This document shows, piece by piece, positions 1 through 5,531 of a stretch of 8,297 nucleotides of DNA. The position numbers and the translations under genes were made by a program. The number at the start of each line of letters is the position of its first letter. Position 1 is the first letter of the stretch. Where the stretch lies: positions 1-8,297 of the forward strand of contig JAFOBK010000215.1 of assembly GCA_017381835.1 (NCBI GenBank), written 5' to 3'. The notes under the pieces are model-generated. The model was given only the letters and a program-made list of their open reading frames with translations, was not told the origin of the DNA and searched no databases. Source of the stretch: Oscillospiraceae bacterium. Its GTDB lineage: Bacteria; Bacillota_A; Clostridia; Oscillospirales; Oscillospiraceae.

Positions 1-353
1 GGGCTTTGGGCTTTGACGAAGTAGTTTTTGAGGATTTCTATTTCCCGGAAACCGACAGAATCATTTTCGACGGCAATAAGCAGGAGACCCTGGAAAAAAC
101 CGCCCAGACCATCGTCACAGCCTGCGCCACCGAAACATTTGCCGTGTCCTTTGTCAGCGATGGCACATGGAAAGAACCCGAGGGCAGAAGCCGTGTCTAC
201 CGTGAGGATATCAGTGATGCCATCGCCTTGATGGAGCTGTCCAATAATCTGACCATGGAAAATCCCAAGACTCGGCTGGTGCTGATCACCAACAACCTGG
301 ATACCCGATTTGAAGATTACGGTATCCTGCGACCCATCGAACTGGCCCACTAA
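1..353 (+). CDS. Putative glycoside hydrolase, C-terminal fragment (DUF4015-like)
   Basis: This is the 3' end of a gene that begins before the window; the open frame runs from base 3 to the TAA at 351-353. The visible 117 residues start with an ALGFDEVVFEDFYFP stretch. This resembles the end of a TIM-barrel strand in the putative glycosyl hydrolase family DUF4015 (PF13200), where a 'GFDEI..D..RFP' segment is conserved and the acidic residues may be catalytic. The rest alternates hydrophobic strands (FAVSFVS, TRLVLITNN) with polar helices, as expected for the last barrel repeats, and ends in LRPIELAH. No signal peptide can be judged because the N-terminus is missing. A strong terminator follows 7 bp after the stop, so this gene ends its transcription unit. 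The family assignment comes from motif memory only and the substrate is unknown. Confidence 0.6.
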   Translation, partial: ALGFDEVVFEDFYFPETDRIIFDGNKQETLEKTAQTIVTACATETFAVSFVSDGTWKEPEGRSRVYREDISDAIALMELSNNLTMENPKTRLVLITNNLDTRFEDYGILRPIELAH

Positions 354-360
354 AAGAATC

Positions 361-389
361 AAAAGCACCTGCGAAAGCGGGTGCTTTTT
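361..389 (+). terminator. Rho-independent terminator of the glycoside hydrolase gene
   Basis: A 12-bp stem pairs 361-372 with 377-388 and contains one U-G wobble (370/379). It closes on a GAAA tetraloop (373-376) and ends in a run of five T (385-389), then GTCTTT. It lies 7 bp downstream of the stop codon. Confidence 0.92.
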
Positions 390-392
390 GTC

Positions 393-421
393 TTTACTTT
401 TTCCGTATTCGATGATACATT
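393..421 (+). promoter_or_regulatory. Candidate promoter of the AEC permease gene
   Basis: TTTACT (393-398) and TACATT (416-421) are separated by 17 bp, about 40 bp before the ATG at 461. Each hexamer matches consensus at only four of six positions. It is offered as the best candidate in the short gap after the preceding terminator, not as a firm site. Confidence 0.3.
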
Positions 422-460
422 GATAAAAAATACATCCTTTTGGGTGCTGGGGGCGATCGT

Positions 461-1411
461 ATGCTTACCGTATTTTTGACCACCTTAGGTGAGATGACCC
501 GAATTCTGATGTTCATGGTGCTGGGCTTTGGCCTGAACCGGCTGCACATTCTGCCGAAGGGTTCCGGCGCCGGTATTTCCCGTCTGATCACCATGGTCTT
601 GATTCCCGCGCTGCTCATTTATAATAATATGACGGAGTTTCAGCTGGCCAATGTTGGCCAGTACAGCCAGCTGGTGCTGATGGGTGTGTTCCTTTGGACG
701 GTGATGATGCTGATCTCCCAGCCCATTGCCAAGAAGCTGGCAGCGGGCAATGCGCTGGATCGAGGAGTCTATCTGTACGGTTTGAGCTTCCCCAATACCG
801 GCGCGGTGGGTATGCCTCTGTCTTTGGCGCTGTTGGGTACGGCGGGCCTTTTCAAGTTTAATCTGTTTCTTGTGATGTTCAGTATCATGACCTATGCCTG
901 GGGCGTGGGACTGTTTTTGGATACAGAGCGAAAGAACCACATCAAGCGCTTTTTTGTCCACTTACTGAACCCCGTATTTGTGTCCATGTGCATCGGTATG
1001 TCTTTGGGCGCAGTGGGTGCAAAAAACTGGATGCCTCCCTTGGTGATGGAATTTGTGGGCGATTTGGGCAGTATGTACGCGCCCCTTTCTCTGCTGCTGA
1101 CGGGCTATACCATTGCCGATTATCCCTTAACGGAGATGTTCCATCTTCCCAAAACCTATTTGTTCACAAGCCTTCGTCTGCTGGTGTTCCCCCTGGTGGC
1201 GGTGCTGCTGGTGAAACTGGTGGGCGGCGATCTGCTGATGGCCACCATGGCGGTGATCGCCTTCTCCGGCCCCAGCGGCATGAATGTGGTGGTGTTCCCC
1301 GCATCCTACGGTCAAAACTGCGAAACCGGCGCCAGCATCGTGATGGTTTCCAGCTTGGGCTCTATCCTAACGGTACCGCTGCTGTACGCATTGGTACAGA
1401 ATTTCTTCTGA
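461..1411 (+). CDS. AEC family (auxin efflux carrier type) permease
   Basis: This is a 316-residue integral membrane protein, the normal size for bacterial AEC permeases. Those are secondary transporters of small organic acids such as malate or malonate. About ten hydrophobic segments can be drawn (roughly residues 5-25, 40-58, 70-92, 102-122, 130-153, 165-186, 203-220, 235-253, 258-280, 292-312). There are two five-helix halves, each with a broken, glycine/proline-rich fourth helix: SFPNTGAVGMPL (109-120) and GPSGMNVVVFPASYGQN (270-286). These are the AEC/BASS crossover signatures. The frame is open from a TTG at 440, but ATG 461 is preferred because it has a G-rich ribosome site (GGGGG at 449-453) about 7 bp upstream and gives the usual hydrophobic start. 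The gene stands alone between two terminators. The substrate cannot be inferred from the neighbours. Confidence 0.9.
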   Translation: MLTVFLTTLGEMTRILMFMVLGFGLNRLHILPKGSGAGISRLITMVLIPALLIYNNMTEFQLANVGQYSQLVLMGVFLWTVMMLISQPIAKKLAAGNALDRGVYLYGLSFPNTGAVGMPLSLALLGTAGLFKFNLFLVMFSIMTYAWGVGLFLDTERKNHIKRFFVHLLNPVFVSMCIGMSLGAVGAKNWMPPLVMEFVGDLGSMYAPLSLLLTGYTIADYPLTEMFHLPKTYLFTSLRLLVFPLVAVLLVKLVGGDLLMATMAVIAFSGPSGMNVVVFPASYGQNCETGASIVMVSSLGSILTVPLLYALVQNFF

Positions 1412-1413
1412 GT

Positions 1414-1448
1414 AACCCCCCCGGAACAAATGTTCCGGGGGGGTTCTG
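1414..1448 (+). terminator. Terminator of the AEC permease gene
   Basis: A perfect 14-bp stem pairs 1414-1427 with 1432-1445 across an AAAT loop, starting 3 bases after the stop codon. The stem contains seven consecutive C on one side and seven G on the other. The downstream tract (TTCTGTCTGTT) is only moderately T-rich, so the very stable stem must carry most of the termination. No T run exists on the minus side. Confidence 0.8.
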
Positions 1449-1460
1449 TCTGTTAGACCA

Positions 1461-1511
1461 ATTGGAATTTGTTTAACTAGCACGATACAAAAATCATAAC
1501 TAAATTCCAAT
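1461..1511. repeat. 10-bp inverted repeat at the left edge of the A+T-rich island
   Basis: ATTGGAATTT at 1461-1470 is exactly inverted as AAATTCCAAT at 1502-1511, with 31 bp between the arms. The loop is too long and the flanks lack a T run, so it is not a normal terminator for the convergent genes on either side. The 95-bp gap that holds it (1448-1542) contains no other recognisable element. It could be an operator, an mRNA end structure, or chance in A+T-rich DNA. Confidence 0.4.
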
Positions 1512-1542
1512 CAATGTGTATAGTAATAAAGAATAGTGAAAC

Positions 1543-1767
1543 TTACTTTTTCTGGCTGTAATCACCGATTACTAGTCGGCACTGCTTGCAAATACAGGCG
1601 GGTATAGCATTTTGCCTGTGATTGAGTACTTCAGAGACAATTTCAGTATCTTTCTTCCAATATCCCAAACCAAAAGGCATCAATTTTTTGACCCAGTAGA
1701 TACTGGAGTCCATATCACACTGCAAAAAACCCGATTCCATTTCTCCACCGCATTTTGGACATTTCAT
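1543..1767 (-). CDS. Small zinc-ribbon protein (DUF6487-like)
   Basis: This 74-residue protein starts with MKCPKCGGEMESG. It carries two CxxC knuckles, C3/C6 near the start and C60/C63 (CKQC) near the end, expected to bind one zinc in a split ribbon. The pattern of N-terminal CPKCG.EME.G, a central hydrophobic/aromatic stretch (IYWVKK...FGLGYW, about 23-37) and a C-terminal C..C..VIGDY matches, from memory, the small clostridial zinc-ribbon family DUF6487 (PF20097), whose role is unknown. The start at 1767 is supported by AAGGGTGAT, 6 bp upstream on the minus strand. It is the last of three minus-strand genes in an A+T-rich island and lies 72 bp after its upstream neighbour. A 13-bp piece of the leader repeat found before the other two genes lies about 33 bp upstream. 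The function is unknown. Confidence 0.78.
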   Translation of the reverse strand: MKCPKCGGEMESGFLQCDMDSSIYWVKKLMPFGLGYWKKDTEIVSEVLNHRQNAIPACICKQCRLVIGDYSQKK

Positions 1768-1800
1768 ATTTGTATCACCCTTTTCCCTATGTTAATTATG

Positions 1801-1813
1801 CAAATTCAAGTTT
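1801..1813 (-). repeat. Partial third copy of the leader repeat
   Basis: The 13 bases CAAATTCAAGTTT are identical to the distal part of the two complete leader copies at 2377-2389 and 2667-2679, in the same orientation. Here they sit upstream of the zinc-ribbon gene, but the segment nearer the start codon and its ribosome site has diverged. Confidence 0.6.
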
Positions 1814-1839
1814 TTCAATCCGTTTTATATTGAAATTTA

Positions 1840-2358
1840 TTATCCCATCTTTTTAGTAAGTTGGGCATTATAGGCTTCTAATGCTTCGTCATAGGTATTA
1901 GCACCAAGAACGATAAAATTAGACTGCTTATCTCCATGTGCAATAGAACGACCACCATCTCGTTCCTCATACTCATACGCCAGCTGAATAGCCAATGTTT
2001 CAAAATTTCTACTAAAAAATAATAAACCAACGGCCGTAGGACAAGTTTCGTCTGACTTGCAACTAAATAGTGGATGGTATCGATATCTCGGAGTAAAGCG
2101 GAAGTCTGCTGTCATATCTTCTTCTAATCCGCCAACATCACTTATGTACAGTTTACCTTTGAAGCGGTCTTTGGTAAGTAGGCTTGTATAATAAGTTCCT
2201 TCAATGATAACTTCATGGGGAATGGCTACAGTTTCATCATTGCGGCTATACTCCATTTCTGTACCTTGATAGCTAATTTCTTTTGGAAAAGGAATAAAGC
2301 CAATGAACAAAGCTATCAATACAACAACTATGCTTACTTTGATAATTTTCTTTTTCAT
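1840..2358 (-). CDS. Hypothetical membrane-anchored extracytoplasmic protein
   Basis: The protein has 172 residues. A basic MKKKIIK start is followed by one hydrophobic segment (about residues 5-24). The rest is soluble, so it is probably an N-terminally anchored or exported protein with its C-terminal domain outside. No lipobox cysteine is visible. A central stretch, VIIEGTYYTSLLTKDRFKGK (50-69), resembles a motif seen in many uncharacterised Firmicutes proteins ('I.G.Y...L...D.F.G'). Two cysteines, C100 and C106, could form a disulfide. The C-terminal part (NFIVLGANTYDEALEAYN) looks like a strand followed by a helix. The frame extends upstream to a TTG giving MNLTKECGC, but ATG 2358 is chosen because AAGGAG sits 9 bp before it, and the extra codons would only translate the ribosome site. 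No function can be assigned. Confidence 0.78.
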   Translation of the reverse strand: MKKKIIKVSIVVVLIALFIGFIPFPKEISYQGTEMEYSRNDETVAIPHEVIIEGTYYTSLLTKDRFKGKLYISDVGGLEEDMTADFRFTPRYRYHPLFSCKSDETCPTAVGLLFFSRNFETLAIQLAYEYEERDGGRSIAHGDKQSNFIVLGANTYDEALEAYNAQLTKKMG

Positions 2359-2408
2359 ACAACCACACTCCTTCGTCAAATTCAAGTTTGTTTATCAGAT
2401 TGACTATA
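2356..2408 (-). repeat. Leader repeat copy A, upstream of the membrane-anchored gene
   Basis: A 34-bp block at 2356-2389 runs from the start codon through the AAGGAG ribosome site to AAACTTGAATTTG (minus strand). It matches 2646-2679 at 33 of 34 positions; the only difference is C2363 versus T2653. Beyond it the sequence diverges, but a minus-strand TATAG (2404-2408) occurs at exactly the same distance as in copy B, suggesting a -10 element. No good -35 hexamer is visible. The TATAG abuts the stop codon of the upstream gene. Confidence 0.75.
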
Positions 2409-2648
2409 TTAGTAAAAGTTTGCTTTTGTTGGCTTCTCTGCACAATAGATAACTTTCACGGAACTTCCAACATCAGGAACGGGATAGTCCCTACCAATCC
2501 ATAATCTCTTAATATAGTCTTTGCCATCTGCAGTATATTTAACTTTAATAATATGTGGACACATAAAACAATCCGAAAATGGAAGACGAACACCTAACAA
2601 TGGAATACTGCTAACTGATATAACTATTCCTGTTGTTTCTTTATCCAT
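2409..2648 (-). CDS. Small DUF3592-like hypothetical protein
   Basis: This 79-residue protein has a short hydrophobic N-terminus (GIVISVSSIPLLGVRLPF, 7-24) and a beta-rich remainder. That remainder contains HIIKVKYTADGKDYIKRLW (32-50) and VPDVGSSVKVIYCAEKPTKA (57-76). The pattern 'VKYT.DGK.Y...........VG..V.V.Y....P.KA' is typical of DUF3592-type small domains and of short clostridial proteins that databases often mislabel as sugar ABC transporter permeases; no permease features are present. Two cysteines lie at 27 and 30 (CFMC). The start at 2648 has AAGGAG 9 bp upstream. A longer TTG start (MNLTKECDC) is possible but would translate the ribosome site. It is the first of the three small genes; its stop lies 50 bp before the next start, and it carries its own leader copy. 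The function is unknown. Confidence 0.72.
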   Translation of the reverse strand: MDKETTGIVISVSSIPLLGVRLPFSDCFMCPHIIKVKYTADGKDYIKRLWIGRDYPVPDVGSSVKVIYCAEKPTKANFY

Positions 2649-2698
2649 ACAATCACACTCCTTCGTCAAATTCAAGTTTATCGAACTGTTTGGCTATA
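2646..2698 (-). repeat. Leader repeat copy B, upstream of the DUF3592-like gene
   Basis: This is the second complete leader copy, offset by exactly 290 bp from copy A and in direct orientation. It includes the ribosome site and a TATAG at 2694-2698 (minus strand), spaced identically from the start codon (53 bp from TATAG to ATG in both copies). The genes that follow the two copies are unrelated in sequence. Confidence 0.75.
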
Positions 2699-2728
2699 GT
2701 TTATCATAGAAGATCTTAAGAAACAAGC

Positions 2729-2759
2729 AAAGGCGCAGCAGATAAACTGCTGCGCCTTT
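2729..2759 (-). terminator. Terminator of the flavodiiron protein gene
   Basis: A perfect 13-bp stem pairs 2729-2741 with 2747-2759 around a 5-base loop, 12 bp after the stop codon on the minus strand. On that strand the stem ends in TTT and is followed by GCTTGTTTCTT. The plus-strand side also reads into CTTTCAAGATTTTC, so weak termination in both directions is possible, although no plus-strand gene precedes it closely. Confidence 0.87.
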
Positions 2760-2771
2760 CAAGATTTTCAA

Positions 2772-4565
2772 TTAAGCGATGGGTTCGAAGTCGGCAGCGC
2801 CGTGCTTGCACAGGGGGCAGACGATATCTTCGGGCAGCTCTTCACCCTCGTAGACCCAGCCGCAGATCCGGCATACATAACCCTTCTTGTCAGCTTCGGG
2901 CTTGGGCTTGACGTTCTTGAAGTAGTAAGCGTAGGTCATGGTGTCCAGACCGCTCAGGTTAGCGCACTCGGTGACATCACAGATGAACATGATGTGGGTA
3001 CCCAGATCCACCTGGTTGATGACGGAGCAGCTTAAGTATGCGTTGGCGTACTTGGTCAGGAACACCAGGCCGTTGGAAGAGCGCTGGATGTACTTGAAGC
3101 CTGCCAGCTTGTTGGTGTCCTTACCGCTCTGGAAGCCGAAGCGCTGGAACAGCTTGAAGGGAGCGTCCACGCTCAGGGTGGATACATTGAACTTGCCGGT
3201 CTTGGCGATAGTGCCGCAGGAGTAATTGCGCTTGTTGATGGTCACGGCGATCCGGTTGGGATTATCGGTGACCTGGGTGACGGTATTGACAACCAGACCG
3301 TTGTCGCGCTTGCCGTCGTTGGTGGTAACAACATACAGACCGTAGCCGATGTTGAACAGCGCGGTGGGATCGATCACATCGTCCTGCACCTGAACGGGGC
3401 CGTAGGAAGCAGCCAGCTCGTCAGCAAGCTTTTCAATCTGAGCCCGGGATTTGGCATTCAGAGCGGACATAATGGTCACATTGTTTTCGCAGTAGCTGAG
3501 ATTCTTGCTGCCTTCCAGGCGCTTCATCATGACCTTGGTGGCCTGAGCTGCCCAGGAGCCGTTCTCAATGAATGCCACGGTGCGGTTCTGGAATGCCCGC
3601 TCAGTGAGCTTGTCGATGTAGGTGCGCATGTAGGGGAAGATGTCTGCGTTGTAGGTGGTGGTAGCCAGCACCAGCTTGTCATAACGGAAAGCATCGGATA
3701 CGGCAGCAGCCATATCGCAGCGGGCCAGATCATAAACCACCACATTAGGAACACCGCGGCCCTTCAGCTGGTCAGCCAGCAGCAGAACAGCATCCTTGGT
3801 GTGGCCGTAGATGGAGGTGTAAGCCAGGACAATACCCTCTTCCTCGGGGGTGTAGCTGGACCACAGATCGTACAGACGGATGTAGTGACCCAGGTCTTCG
3901 GTCAGAACGGGTCCGTGGAGGGGGCAGATGATCTGGATATCCAGAGTAGCGGCAACTTTCAGAATGTTCTGCACCTGCTTGCCGTACTTGCCGACAATGC
4001 CGATGTAGTAGCGGCGGGCTTCATCGTCCCAGGGCTCGTCCACATCCAGGGCGCCGAACTTACCGAAGCCGTCAGCGGAGAAGAGAACCTTATCGTAGGA
4101 GTCATAAGTCATCATGACCTCAGGCCAGTGAACCATGGGAGCGAAGGCGAAGGTCAGGGTGTGCTGACCCAGGCTGAGGGTGTCGAAGTTCTCCACATTC
4201 AGCGTATTGTTCATGGTGAGGTTGGGGAAGAACTGGCCGATCATGGCAAAGGTCTTCTTGTTGGCAACCACGGTGACGCCGGGATACTTGTTGACAAATG
4301 CTTCGATGGAAGCGGCGTGGTCAGGCTCCATGTGCTGGACAACCAGGTAGTCGGGCAGACGGTCACCCAGGACCTTCTCGATGTTCTTCAGCCACTCTTC
4401 GGTCTTGGAAGCATCGATGGTGTCCATGACGGCAACCTTCTCGTCCAGGATCACATAAGAGTTGTAAGCCATGCCGTTGGGGACAACATACTGACCCTCA
4501 AACAGATCCACATCGTGATCATTGGCACCTACATAAAAAATGGTATTGGTAACTTTCTTCAGCAT
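2772..4565 (-). CDS. Flavodiiron protein with fused flavin reductase and rubredoxin (FprA-type)
   Basis: This 597-residue cytoplasmic enzyme should reduce O2 to water and/or NO to N2O, protecting an anaerobe. Residues 1-245 are the metallo-beta-lactamase-like di-iron domain with all ligands present: H78-x-E80-x-D82-H83, H146, D165 and H217. Residues about 245-390 are a flavodoxin domain with an FMN phosphate loop, YTSIYGHTKDA (249-259). Residues about 400-550 are a flavin reductase-like split-barrel domain (NGLVVNTVTQVTDNPNRIAV, 422-441). Residues 561-597 are a short rubredoxin with CRIC (565-568) and CPLC (583-586). The 14 residues between the knuckles are far fewer than in classical rubredoxin, as in rubrerythrin-type domains. 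Electrons can thus be handed from reductase to rubredoxin to FMN to di-iron within one chain. ATG 4565 is chosen over an upstream start because GGGAGG lies 8 bp before it and the family N-terminus begins there; the longer frame reads through the promoter. Confidence 0.96.
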   Translation of the reverse strand: MLKKVTNTIFYVGANDHDVDLFEGQYVVPNGMAYNSYVILDEKVAVMDTIDASKTEEWLKNIEKVLGDRLPDYLVVQHMEPDHAASIEAFVNKYPGVTVVANKKTFAMIGQFFPNLTMNNTLNVENFDTLSLGQHTLTFAFAPMVHWPEVMMTYDSYDKVLFSADGFGKFGALDVDEPWDDEARRYYIGIVGKYGKQVQNILKVAATLDIQIICPLHGPVLTEDLGHYIRLYDLWSSYTPEEEGIVLAYTSIYGHTKDAVLLLADQLKGRGVPNVVVYDLARCDMAAAVSDAFRYDKLVLATTTYNADIFPYMRTYIDKLTERAFQNRTVAFIENGSWAAQATKVMMKRLEGSKNLSYCENNVTIMSALNAKSRAQIEKLADELAASYGPVQVQDDVIDPTALFNIGYGLYVVTTNDGKRDNGLVVNTVTQVTDNPNRIAVTINKRNYSCGTIAKTGKFNVSTLSVDAPFKLFQRFGFQSGKDTNKLAGFKYIQRSSNGLVFLTKYANAYLSCSVINQVDLGTHIMFICDVTECANLSGLDTMTYAYYFKNVKPKPEADKKGYVCRICGWVYEGEELPEDIVCPLCKHGAADFEPIA

Positions 4566-4628
4566 AATAAATCCTCCCAGATCTTTTTCGTTTCGGCCGC
4601 AGAGGGCCTGTGTTGTTCTTATGGTATG

Positions 4629-4657
4629 AGTATAGCAGATATTTCCTGGTTTGTCAA
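4629..4657 (-). promoter_or_regulatory. Promoter of the flavodiiron protein gene
   Basis: On the minus strand TTGACA (4652-4657) and TATACT (4629-4634) are separated by 17 bp, close to a perfect sigma-A promoter. The predicted start lies near 4622, leaving a leader of about 57 bases to the ATG at 4565. The Fur-like box begins directly upstream of the -35 hexamer. Confidence 0.88.
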
Positions 4658-4672
4658 TAAGAATAATTCTCA
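4658..4672. promoter_or_regulatory. Fur/PerR-family-like operator between divergent promoters
   Basis: TAAGAATAATTCTCA is a 7-1-7 dyad centred on A4665. It matches the Fur-family consensus TGATAATnATTATCA at 11 of 14 positions and the PerR consensus TTATAATnATTATAA at 10 of 14. On the minus strand the surrounding 4659-4677 also reads as GAGAAT-GAGAAT-T-ATTCTT, the three-hexamer arrangement of classical Fur boxes (GATAAT-GATAAT-C-ATTATC). The dyad extends outward to AAT/ATT (4656-4674) with one mismatch. It lies between the -35 elements of the flavodiiron and ZIP genes, so one bound dimer could affect both. Which family member binds (Fur, PerR, Zur or Mur) cannot be told from sequence. Confidence 0.62.
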
Positions 4673-4687
4673 TTCTCAATAAAAGTA

Positions 4688-4716
4688 TTGACTTTTTCTG
4701 CGTTCTCTCATATGAT
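4688..4716 (+). promoter_or_regulatory. Promoter of the ZIP transporter gene
   Basis: TTGACT (4688-4693) and TATGAT (4711-4716) are separated by 17 bp. The expected start near 4723 leaves a leader of about 30 bases to the ATG at 4752. The -35 lies 30 bp from the -35 of the divergent flavodiiron promoter. Confidence 0.83.
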
Positions 4717-4751
4717 GAAAGAAAAAACTGTGAAATAAGGAGGAACTACAT

Positions 4752-5510
4752 ATGCAGCTTGTACTGTTAACGGCGCTGGGTGTAGGCGGAGCCACGGTGT
4801 TTGGCACGCTTCTCGGCTTTGTATTTAAAAAAGCATCCCACAAGTTCAGCGATATTGTGCTGGCTTTTGCGGCCGGTGTGATGCTGGCGGCGGCGGTGCT
4901 GGGTCTGATTCTTCCCTCTCTGGATTACGGCGGAAAATGGAGCTTGCTGATTACGGTAGCAGGTGTCTTTGCCGGTGCGATTTGCGTCAACCTTTTTGAC
5001 CGGCTGGTGCCCCATCTGCACCGGCTCAGCGGTGCCGATCAGGAAGCACACCCGGAGCAGACGGCACAATTAAATAAGGTATTACTGTTTGTTACTGCCA
5101 TTGCCATCCACAATCTGCCGGAGGGTATTGCGGCCGGTGTCAGCTTCGGTACCGGTAATGCGGCGGAGGCTCTGACGGTGGCGGGCGGCATTGCTCTGCA
5201 GAATATTCCCGAGGGTATGGTGCTGGTAGCGCCTATGCTGGCAGCCGGTGTCCCCAAGGGCCGGACATTTTTGATTGCGGCAGCCACCGGTGTGGTGGAA
5301 GTGCTGGGTACGCTGCTGGGCTTCTTTGCGGTGAGCATTTCTGTTGCGATCCTGCCCTTTGCCCTGGCCTTTGCCGGCGGCACCATGCTCTATGTGATCA
5401 GCGATGAGATGATCCCCGAGACCCATGCCCACGGCGAAGAGCGTGGCGCTACCTATGCGCTGCTGTTCGGCTTCTGCCTGATGCTGGTGACGGATGTACT
5501 GCTGGGTTAA
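4752..5510 (+). CDS. ZIP family divalent metal transporter (ZupT-like)
   Basis: This 252-residue inner-membrane protein has about eight hydrophobic segments and should take up divalent metals such as zinc, iron or manganese. The metal-binding motif of transmembrane helix 4 is intact (AIHNLPEGIAAG, with H120, N121 and E124). That of helix 5 is IALQNIPEGM, with Q150, N151 and E154. A glutamate at 183 lies in the next helix (GVVEVLGTLLG). A short histidine-containing loop (about 84-105: H88, H90, H100) lies between helices 3 and 4, and HAH (225-227) precedes the last helix. The length is normal for the family. AAGGAGG 8 bp before the ATG fixes the start. It is transcribed divergently from the flavodiiron gene across a Fur-like box. 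Its stop lies 7 bp from the stop of the convergent parB-like gene, and its likely terminator lies inside that gene. Metal specificity cannot be read from sequence. Confidence 0.93.
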   Translation: MQLVLLTALGVGGATVFGTLLGFVFKKASHKFSDIVLAFAAGVMLAAAVLGLILPSLDYGGKWSLLITVAGVFAGAICVNLFDRLVPHLHRLSGADQEAHPEQTAQLNKVLLFVTAIAIHNLPEGIAAGVSFGTGNAAEALTVAGGIALQNIPEGMVLVAPMLAAGVPKGRTFLIAAATGVVEVLGTLLGFFAVSISVAILPFALAFAGGTMLYVISDEMIPETHAHGEERGATYALLFGFCLMLVTDVLLG

Positions 5511-5531
5511 TTGTCCATTATCCATTGTCCA
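5511..5531. repeat. Three tandem heptamers at the 3' end of the parB-like gene
   Basis: TTGTCCA, TTATCCA and TTGTCCA follow each other without a gap, the middle unit differing at one base. On the minus strand the units (TGGACAA/TGGATAA) supply the final Asp-Asn-Gly codons and the TAA stop of the parB-like gene. They also fill the whole 7-bp gap to the stop of the ZIP gene. Similar TGGACAATGG-type strings recur as intergenic debris in clostridial genomes, by recollection. Confidence 0.65.

Noticed and set aside
485..961. Minus-strand frame opposite the AEC permease
   Set aside because: Its Q/H-rich translation is typical of the antisense of a hydrophobic membrane protein, with no ribosome site or family pattern.
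2359..2385. Upstream TTG start giving MNLTKEC-type N-termini in both small genes (also at 2649-2675)
   Set aside because: These codons run through the AAGGAG ribosome site of the ATG start. Their similarity in the two genes comes from the duplicated leader DNA, not from shared protein sequence.
1446..2720. CRISPR array, insertion sequence or prophage remnant in the A+T-rich island
   Set aside because: There are only two full leader copies, with genes between them, and no transposase, integrase, terminal inverted repeats or target duplication.
4566..4679. 38-residue N-terminal extension of the flavodiiron protein
   Set aside because: It would translate the promoter and 5' leader, and the family N-terminus and GGGAGG ribosome site fit ATG 4565.
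3801..4682. Long plus-strand open frame opposite the flavodiiron gene
   Set aside because: It is antisense to a clearly recognised enzyme, and its protein is low-complexity V/G/H/D-rich without a family pattern. It reflects the codon bias of the real gene.
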